11,898 nt of DNA from Bacillota bacterium (GTDB lineage: Bacteria; Bacillota_A; Clostridia; DSM-8532). The stretch is taken from assembly GCA_023424865.1 (NCBI GenBank), contig JAFADM010000320.1, positions 1 through 11,898 on the forward strand, given 5' to 3'. The position numbers and the translations under genes were made by a program. Under the pieces are notes generated by a model. It saw nothing but the letters and a program-made list of their open reading frames with translations. It ran no database searches and was not told where the DNA came from. This document shows, in pieces, positions 6,349-11,898 of the stretch. Numbering within the stretch: the first letter of the stretch is position 1; each line of letters starts with the position of its first letter.

Positions 6349-8961
6349 TCAACTGATAAGGTTAAGGCGTCTTGCCCTGTCCACAGCCTGAGTTCGCTTA
6401 TTAACTCCCAGCTTGGAAAAAATATTTTTAATATACCATTTAGTCGTTCCGGTTGTTATATAAAGCTTTTCAGCAATCTCGCAATTTGAAAGCCCCTCTG
6501 CTATAAGCCGGAGAATTTCGATTTCCTTTTTTCGAAGAGGCTCTGCAAGCTCACTAACTTTTTTTGCTTCCTTCCCGCATATTTTATCAACAAATCCCGG
6601 AGCTGCATCCCTCACTTTATAAGCCAGCTCCAGAACTTCGCAGCCCCCATCCATAAAATATCTTTCATAACCTTCGGGGGCGGCTATTGTCAGGGCTTCT
6701 CTCATGCAGCTCAGTGCCTCGGCTTCCATCTCCAGATGTTTTTTGACCTGAGCCGAAAGCACCAGCACTTGAATTAACTCTCCAAACCTTCCTTCTTTCC
6801 TCACATTTTCCTCTTTCTCTTTAAGATCCGCCTGGGCTTTAAGGTAATTTTTCTGCACAATAAGAGATCTTAAATAGGTAAAGTAAGGATTTACATCCGC
6901 TAAACCCGATACCTTATCAAAGGTAGTTTCCGGTTCGTTGATCCATAGGGAAACTCTCTCTGCATTTCCTTCCTTAAGATACAGCTCCATTTCCAAGGCT
7001 TCGAAAAACACAGTAACTCTATGGCCGATAAAGTCCTTGAAATAGGCATTTAATCTATAGGCTATTTCAAAAGCTCTTTCTTTTTCTCCCATATAATAAA
7101 GGGAAAGCACTAAATACCATTCTCCCAATCCTGCCAAATGAGCAAAACCCAATTCCTGGTAATAGGCGATACCTTCCTCCAGCATCCTTTGGGCTTCGGT
7201 CAGCTTGTTGGCGCAGTACAGCAGCATCCCTGTGGGTAAATAGACAATCTTAGCCATGGGAAGGTGATTTCCGTTCTGATCCGAAAATCTTTCAAGGGTT
7301 CTTTCACAAAAGGCGAGTGCTTCTCTTCTTTTTCCCATACAATTAAGGTAAAAGGCAAGATCAAAAAGAGAGGATACCTCCAAAAAACGATAACCCTTTC
7401 TGCGGGCTCCTTCATGGACCTTCGCATACAAGACTGCCGCTTGACCGGTATGTCCGTTTAAACCGTTTGCATGCCCCAGGGCTATTAATGCACCGTAATA
7501 GAAAAGCTCCTGCTTGTCCTTCACGTAAGAAACAGCTTCTTCGGCATATTTTAAAGCTATCTCTTTATCTTCACCGTTATACCTGAAAGGTGTGGCTGCC
7601 TTTACCATACCTGTGATGATTGGATTGACGCAGCCTTCATCCAAATATTCCAGGCTGTTAAGCACTTTATTTGCTTCACCGATTTCACCTGTAATCAACA
7701 GGCACCATGCCCTATAGATTTCCAGAATACCATCCTTCTCCGCTTTTATTTCTGATATTGAATTTAACCATGAAAGGAGGGTTTTTAGCTCACCCTTCTG
7801 AAAAAGCTCCATGGCCTTATCTTTAACCAGGCTTGCCGCCGTCTCGCCGTCTTTTGCCTCCAGGGCGTATTCCAGAGCCGATTCGGTAAAGCCGTTCTCC
7901 CTGTACCACAAGCTCGCCTTTCTGCACATTTCCGCCCTATGGTTTTCCTCCAGGTCCGTCCTTAAAAACTGAGAGAAAATATGGTGATAGCGATACCAGG
8001 TATGGCTGTTATCCAACGATACGATAAAAAGATTATCCTTTTCCAGCCGCTTTATAATTTTGCTGCTGTCCTTAATGCCGGTTACGGCTTCGCAGAGCTC
8101 CCCATTAAATTTTTTTAAAATACAGGTTCTGTTCAGAAAAATACGGATTTGCTCTTCCTGGTTTTCCAGAACCTCGTCCATAAGATAGTCTGTAATAAAC
8201 TGGTTATTACCGCTGAATTCCTTAATAAATGATCTTGCCTGGGCTTCCTCCATATTCTTTATGGACAAACCTGTCAGTTGCATACTGGCTGCCCAGCCTT
8301 CCGTCTGCTTTTCAACCTCTTGCAGCATGTCATCGTCAAAAACCATATCGAAACAGCGGCCGAAAAATTCTTTTATTTCCTTACTTGTAAACCTTAAATC
8401 TGCGGAATTCAGTTCCGTTATTCTATCTTCCACCCGCCACCTTGAAAAGGCAAGTGGCGGTTCCTGGCGTGTAATGATAATAATTTTCAGCAGCATGGAG
8501 TTGAGCAGCTTTTGGATCATCTCATTTATGTACTTATTATTCACGACGTGATAATCGTCCAAAACCAAAATAAACGGCTCTTGAACCTGTTCCAGCTCTT
8601 TTATCATATATAAGCCTACAGTTTCTGCCCCAGGCAGCTTCGGGGCAGCCATTAAATCTTCTATCATCGCTCCGAAGCCTTCATTTACCTTTTGAGCTGC
8701 CGCTAGCAGATATCTTATGAACTTTAAAGGATCATTATCGTATTCATCAAGGGATAGCCAGGTGTATTTGCAATCCAACCGGCTGAGCCACCCGGAAACA
8801 AGTGTTGTTTTACCGTATCCCGCCGGAGCAGAAACAAGAAATATTTTGTGCTCTTTTTTAAGACCTTCGTCAAGCTTTTTATTAAGAGCATCCCTGCAAA
8901 TATGATTCTGTCTGACAGACGGGATATGCAGCTTTGTGTCTAAAATAATCCTTTTATCCAT
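6349..8961 (-). CDS. MalT-type LuxR-family transcriptional regulator (STAND ATPase)
   Basis: The 870-residue length and domain order match the MalT/large-LuxR family (about 850-900 residues). Seen in sequence: Walker A (APAGYGKT, 45-52), Walker B (ILVLDDYH, 131-138), a sensor-like strand IIITRQEPPL (161-170), a winged/helical stretch ending in the WYRYHHIFSQFL box, then a long helical TPR-like repeat region from about 350 to 780. The C-terminal 66 residues (805-870) are a LuxR helix-turn-helix (RKKEIEILRLIAEGLSNCEI, then KNIFSKLGV). In this family, inducer binding to the TPR sensor and ATP binding drive oligomerisation and DNA binding; the inducer here is unknown. There is no autoinducer-binding or receiver domain. 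The ATG at 8961 is preceded by AGGTG (8966-8970) with a 4-base gap, slightly short. The gene precedes the surface-protein gene in the same direction, with a terminator between, so regulation in trans of that gene is plausible but not shown. Confidence 0.9.
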   Translation of the reverse strand: MDKRIILDTKLHIPSVRQNHICRDALNKKLDEGLKKEHKIFLVSAPAGYGKTTLVSGWLSRLDCKYTWLSLDEYDNDPLKFIRYLLAAAQKVNEGFGAMIEDLMAAPKLPGAETVGLYMIKELEQVQEPFILVLDDYHVVNNKYINEMIQKLLNSMLLKIIIITRQEPPLAFSRWRVEDRITELNSADLRFTSKEIKEFFGRCFDMVFDDDMLQEVEKQTEGWAASMQLTGLSIKNMEEAQARSFIKEFSGNNQFITDYLMDEVLENQEEQIRIFLNRTCILKKFNGELCEAVTGIKDSSKIIKRLEKDNLFIVSLDNSHTWYRYHHIFSQFLRTDLEENHRAEMCRKASLWYRENGFTESALEYALEAKDGETAASLVKDKAMELFQKGELKTLLSWLNSISEIKAEKDGILEIYRAWCLLITGEIGEANKVLNSLEYLDEGCVNPIITGMVKAATPFRYNGEDKEIALKYAEEAVSYVKDKQELFYYGALIALGHANGLNGHTGQAAVLYAKVHEGARRKGYRFLEVSSLFDLAFYLNCMGKRREALAFCERTLERFSDQNGNHLPMAKIVYLPTGMLLYCANKLTEAQRMLEEGIAYYQELGFAHLAGLGEWYLVLSLYYMGEKERAFEIAYRLNAYFKDFIGHRVTVFFEALEMELYLKEGNAERVSLWINEPETTFDKVSGLADVNPYFTYLRSLIVQKNYLKAQADLKEKEENVRKEGRFGELIQVLVLSAQVKKHLEMEAEALSCMREALTIAAPEGYERYFMDGGCEVLELAYKVRDAAPGFVDKICGKEAKKVSELAEPLRKKEIEILRLIAEGLSNCEIAEKLYITTGTTKWYIKNIFSKLGVNKRTQAVDRARRLNLIS

Positions 8962-9136
8962 TTTTCACCTGCATGTATAAATAATTACTAAATTAGGATA
9001 TCATTTTTTGTCCCATTCCCATTTATCACATTTTTTTGCTATTTAAACTTACTTTATTTGGATATTTTTTGGTTTTTCCCTTTATATTTGCTAGGGAAGC
9101 CGTTTTTGAAATTTCCTCTTTTTTTCTAAATTAAAA
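8962..9136. other. AT-rich non-coding leader region between the regulator and the RNA gene
   Basis: This stretch of T-rich DNA holds no plausible gene. It should contain the promoter of the LuxR-type regulator (- strand) and that of the RNA (+ strand). I could not identify a convincing -35/-10 pair for either. The best for the RNA is TTGAAA at 9106-9111 with TAAATT at 9127-9132, a spacing of only 15. A single CCTAATTT (- strand, 8990-8997) resembles the CCTAACTTTT repeat upstream of the surface-protein gene, but with mismatches. Confidence 0.4.
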
Positions 9137-9414
9137 TGGCGAAGGCTGTCTCCCGCCGGAGGCTATTGCACCGGTCTTGACCCTACACCTCCTTAGGCTG
9201 TAAGCCATATGATATAGAAGCCAAAGTATGGTTTTCCAGCCCAAAAGTGCCTTTTTGCAGGAAGACCCTATGATAATGGAAGGGGTGCCCCCAATGGAAC
9301 GAGAAGCCAGCCGGGCGTGGAGCTTTGTATCGGCTCCCTGTTTCCTTATTTGATACAACGATTTTGTAGCAGCTCCATGACAAGTAAGTGAGGGGGCGAT
9401 GCCCCGGGGTTTTT
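9137..9414 (+). ncRNA. Structured non-coding RNA candidate, possibly raiA-type
   Basis: A G+C-richer block inside AT-rich intergenic DNA, with several helices seen by eye. The strongest is 9316-9324 with 9371-9379 (9 bp, one G-U) directly enclosing 9325-9331 with 9352-9358 (TTGTATC/GATACAA, 7 bp). Others are 9202-9209 with 9227-9234 (8 bp, one G-U), GGTCTT 9173-9178 with AAGACC 9262-9267, GCCCCC 9287-9292 with GGGGGC 9392-9397, and GTCTCC 9148-9153 with GGAGGC 9158-9163. CGCC (9154-9157) could form a pseudoknot with GGCG (9314-9317). The segments CCGCCGGA, ATTGCACCGGTCTT, CCTACACC, GAAGACCC and AATGGAACGAG resemble, from memory, the raiA motif, a structured RNA of about 200 nt common in Clostridia. 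That naming is recall, not a search. No raiA gene adjoins; the next gene is an AraC-type regulator. Boundaries are approximate. The length suggests a version with enlarged stems. If it is not raiA, it is an undescribed RNA of the same architecture class. Confidence 0.6.
9393..9414 (+). terminator. Terminator-like hairpin at the RNA 3' end
   Basis: GGGGC (9393-9397) and GCCCC (9401-9405) pair around a 3-nt GAT loop; GGGG and TTTTT (9410-9414) follow. The G run between stem and T tract is unusual. The 5' arm can instead pair with GCCCCC at 9287-9292, so folding of the body and termination may compete. The T run is on the + strand only, which supports + strand transcription of the RNA. Confidence 0.5.
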
Positions 9415-9480
9415 GATTATGAAGAATGCAAAGCTTATAGAATCTTAACCTCTTTTCTGCTTGCTCCCCTCGGCCCAAGC

Positions 9481-9509
9481 TTGACAATTACAGCTTTTAG
9501 AGCTTATAT
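9481..9509 (+). promoter_or_regulatory. Sigma-A promoter of the AraC-family regulator gene
   Basis: A consensus TTGACA (9481-9486), a 17-base spacer and TTATAT (9504-9509) form the best promoter in the window. A start near 9516 gives a leader of about 85 nt before the GTG codon. It lies after the terminator-like hairpin of the RNA, so the regulator can be transcribed independently of it. Confidence 0.7.
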
Positions 9510-9521
9510 ATTAATTAATAT
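9508..9521. repeat. 14-bp AT-only palindrome over the predicted transcription start
   Basis: ATATTAATTAATAT is a perfect palindrome covering the end of the -10 box and the likely start site. The position suits an operator, but an all-A/T palindrome can arise by chance and no second copy was noticed. Confidence 0.35.
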
Positions 9522-9601
9522 CTTTACGATAACTCCCTGTCCCCTAATCAACCCATTTGCAGAAATTACAAAAATACCATAAATTATCAAGGAGTGGCGC
9601 T

Positions 9602-11898
9602 GTGTTCAGAAAGAAAAGCCTCTTTCAGACCTTGTTATTCTCCTATCTTTTAATGCTCCTGGTTGCCATAGCCATTGGCTTTGGAAGCCATCAAATCTAC
9701 TCCTCCGCCATGAAGGAACAAATGAAGAGCTATAATTCCGCCATGCTGGAGCAGGCCCGGAGTATTCTGGATGAACGAATGAAAAGCATCAACCAGGCCA
9801 TGATGAACATACAAATTGACGCTACTGTCCGAAGCCTTCTAAACAGCGGCAGCAGCCCCGGCGGCATGGAAAAGTACAATCTTTATCTTGTTACCCAGCT
9901 ATTGTCCAATACTGTTCTTTCCAACACGACGTTTGAAAGTGTATACATCTATCTGAAAAACTCAAATCTCATTGTTTCCAACAGTACCGTCTGTACGCCG
10001 GAGGATTTTTATTACCAAAATTACCACTATACAGACTGGGATTATAAGGCCTGGCGAGCCCTGATGGAGGAACAGCACTTTATGCGTTTCATCCCTGAGC
10101 AGACAGCAACAAGCTATATCAGCGGCAAGGGTGAGAAGAAAAAGGTTATAAGCCTTCTTTTATCCCTGCCTCTGGGTTTGAGTGACGGAAGCCAGGGAGT
10201 TCTTGTAGCCTCCATTGACAGCCAACGGCTTAAAAGCCTTTTGTCGGAGGCCAATATTTTAAATGCCAGCACCCTTTTTATTATGGATACCCAAAGCAAG
10301 GTTCTTCTAAGTATCGGTGACGACGCCATTCTACGCACTGCTGCCTCCTATCCCTTCAAAGAAGCCGACAGCCTGGACGTCAGCCTGGACGGCTCCAACG
10401 TCATTCTTTCCAACGTCCGCTCTTCCGTAAATAGCTGGCGCTATGTCTCCGTTATACCTCAGGAATCTTTCATGCAGCCCATCAACCAGATACAGTTTCT
10501 TCTGCTGTGCTTTGCCCTGCCTCTTTTGCTTATAGGAGTTATTATGGCCTTTTGGCTGGCCTCCAAAACCTTTCGTCCCATCAAAACCACCGCCGCTATT
10601 TTAAGAGAGCAGTATCAGGGAGATGGCGGCGTTCCCGCCACACGAAATGAACTGGATTATATTCATTTCATGGCAAAGACAACCTTTGGCAGTATCTCTG
10701 CGCTCCGAACGGAGCTTACGGAGCAGCTGCCCGTCATAAAGGCCAATTTGCTGCTGCGCCTTCTCAAGGGCGATTTTTCCGAGGAGGAGAATCTTTCCGA
10801 GCAGCTAAGAAAGGCGGGGCTCCTGTTTCCACACCCCTATTTTGCCGTAATGCCCGTCCATGTGGATGAGTTCAGCGAGGATTCCTATGAAGAGCGCAGC
10901 CTTATGAAATTTGTCATCGGCAATATTGTCAAGTACAGCCTGGAGGGGGAAGGGGAAGCTTTTCAGGTGGATCTGGACAGGGAACGGCTGGCCCTTATCC
11001 TGAATTTAAAAGGGCCTCCTCAAAGAGTCGATGAAATTATTGAAAAAACGGGACGGCAGGCCATTGACGTAACGTCAGTGCATTTCCGGACAGTCATCAC
11101 CATGGCGGTGGGAAGCCTTGCGGAGGATGTCAAAGAGGTTCACCGTTCGTACCGGCAAGGCCTCCAGGCTCTGGAATACCAGCAATTCAAGGCCAAGGGG
11201 CAAATTCTCTTTTTCGAAGGGGCGGTCTTCCCTGCCCATACCTATTCCTATACCCTGGAAACGGAAATGCAGCTTATTCAGTCCATACGAAGCGGAAATT
11301 ACGAGCGGGTGGAAAGAATTTTTGATCAGGTCTGCTCCGAAAATTTTTCAAACGATCACTTTCCTCAAAAAATGATTCCCTGCCTGTATTTTGACGTCAT
11401 GAGCACCGGCTTTAAGGTGCTTTCGGAGCTGGGCATTGATATGGAGCTGGTTTTCGGAAGCGGCGAAAACCCCTATGAACGCCTTCTTTCCTGCAAGAAC
11501 GCGGAGGAAATGCAGGCCGCCCTGAAGCTCATCTATAAAAAAATATGCGATTACATAAGCGATCATTTAAAGCGCAGGAATTCACAACTCATCGACCAGC
11601 TCTGCGATTATATCAAAGCCAATTCCAGCCTGCCCCAAATCGGCCTGGCCACGGTAGCCGCCGCCTTCGGCATGAATCCCAACTACCTGTCGGGCTATTT
11701 CAAGGAACGTACGGGTGAGAATTTTATGGATTATTTAAACCTTCTTCGAATCAATCAGGTCAAAGTCCTTTTAAGGGAATCGGACACCTCCCTTCAAATC
11801 ATTGCGGAAAAGACAGGCTATTCCAACAGCAGCGTCCTTATCCGCAATTTCAAAAAGTATGCCGGCATGACGCCCGGTGAATTCCGCCAGAGCCTTCA
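9602..11898 (+). CDS. Membrane-anchored AraC-family sensor/transcription regulator (3' end cut by the window)
   Basis: The frame is open from GTG 9602 to the window end, 765 complete codons, and only the last few residues should be missing. The GTG is chosen because AAGGAG lies at 9589-9594, 7 bases upstream, and the product starts with a basic cap and membrane helix (FRKKSLFQTLLFSYLLMLLV). A second helix is at about 299-320 (FLLLCFALPLLLIGVIMAFW), so residues 32-298 should be an extracellular, probably Cache-like, sensor. After a short juxtamembrane linker, a cytoplasmic middle region (about 380-540) resembles that of YesN-type regulators. The AraC DNA-binding domain occupies about 660-765, with helix-turn-helix motifs near 681-702 (LATVAAAFGMNPNYLSGYF) and 729-755 (IAEKTGYSNSSV), and ends at MTPGEFRQS. 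There is no histidine kinase or receiver domain, so it is a one-component transmembrane regulator. Relatives usually control adjacent sugar-uptake or polysaccharide-degradation genes; any target here lies right of the window. Base composition is visibly richer in G+C than in the LuxR-type gene. Confidence 0.88.
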   Translation, partial: MFRKKSLFQTLLFSYLLMLLVAIAIGFGSHQIYSSAMKEQMKSYNSAMLEQARSILDERMKSINQAMMNIQIDATVRSLLNSGSSPGGMEKYNLYLVTQLLSNTVLSNTTFESVYIYLKNSNLIVSNSTVCTPEDFYYQNYHYTDWDYKAWRALMEEQHFMRFIPEQTATSYISGKGEKKKVISLLLSLPLGLSDGSQGVLVASIDSQRLKSLLSEANILNASTLFIMDTQSKVLLSIGDDAILRTAASYPFKEADSLDVSLDGSNVILSNVRSSVNSWRYVSVIPQESFMQPINQIQFLLLCFALPLLLIGVIMAFWLASKTFRPIKTTAAILREQYQGDGGVPATRNELDYIHFMAKTTFGSISALRTELTEQLPVIKANLLLRLLKGDFSEEENLSEQLRKAGLLFPHPYFAVMPVHVDEFSEDSYEERSLMKFVIGNIVKYSLEGEGEAFQVDLDRERLALILNLKGPPQRVDEIIEKTGRQAIDVTSVHFRTVITMAVGSLAEDVKEVHRSYRQGLQALEYQQFKAKGQILFFEGAVFPAHTYSYTLETEMQLIQSIRSGNYERVERIFDQVCSENFSNDHFPQKMIPCLYFDVMSTGFKVLSELGIDMELVFGSGENPYERLLSCKNAEEMQAALKLIYKKICDYISDHLKRRNSQLIDQLCDYIKANSSLPQIGLATVAAAFGMNPNYLSGYFKERTGENFMDYLNLLRINQVKVLLRESDTSLQIIAEKTGYSNSSVLIRNFKKYAGMTPGEFRQSL

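Noticed and set aside
6349..8961. Quorum-sensing LuxR protein
   Set aside because: The protein has a P-loop ATPase and TPR-like region, not an autoinducer-binding domain, and no luxI-like gene is present.
9131..9487. 118-codon open frame on the - strand inside the intergenic region
   Set aside because: It starts with TTG and has no clear ribosome binding site. It is antisense to the structured RNA candidate, and its composition shows no domain or membrane segment; structured RNA loci often produce such spurious frames.
9602..11898. Histidine kinase of the YesM type
   Set aside because: The two-helix membrane topology is similar, but no H-box or ATPase motifs are present; the C-terminus is an AraC helix-turn-helix domain.

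Overview
The window looks like a chromosomal segment from a Gram-positive, spore-former-type Firmicute, most likely a Clostridia member. The reasons are three SLH wall-anchoring motifs in a giant secreted protein, a solute-binding protein of the family-1 lipoprotein type, a membrane-bound AraC-family regulator of the kind common in Paenibacillaceae and Clostridia, AAGGAG-like ribosome binding sites and AT-rich intergenic DNA. Genus cannot be fixed from the sequence alone.

Layout, left to right: (1) the C-terminal 338 residues of an ABC-transporter solute-binding protein on the + strand, cut by the window edge; (2) a hairpin in the convergent gap; (3) a 1676-residue SLH-domain surface protein on the - strand, with a beta-helix-like region, a 17-unit hexapeptide linker and a modular C-terminal half of Ig-like and FnIII-like repeats; (4) a 127-bp intergenic stretch holding a hairpin terminator, a tandem 10-bp direct repeat and a candidate promoter for the surface protein; (5) an 870-residue MalT-type LuxR regulator on the - strand, directly upstream of the surface-protein gene; (6) a 640-bp divergent gap that appears to encode a structured non-coding RNA of roughly 280 nt, whose segments resemble what I recall of the raiA motif; (7) a good sigma-A promoter and a GTG-started, membrane-anchored AraC-family regulator on the + strand. 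That regulator runs off the right edge with only a few residues missing.

How the parts may work together (inference): the MalT-type ATPase is placed to control the large surface protein, and the tandem repeat abutting that gene's candidate -35 box is a plausible binding site. The solute-binding protein on the left and the sensor-type AraC regulator on the right are typical parts of carbohydrate-uptake loci. Any partner transporter genes lie outside the window, so they need not belong to one locus. The least ordinary elements are the intergenic RNA, the direct-repeat/terminator/promoter overlap at 6281-6332, and the paired-module architecture of the surface protein. I found no transposase, integrase, CRISPR array, tRNA or rRNA.
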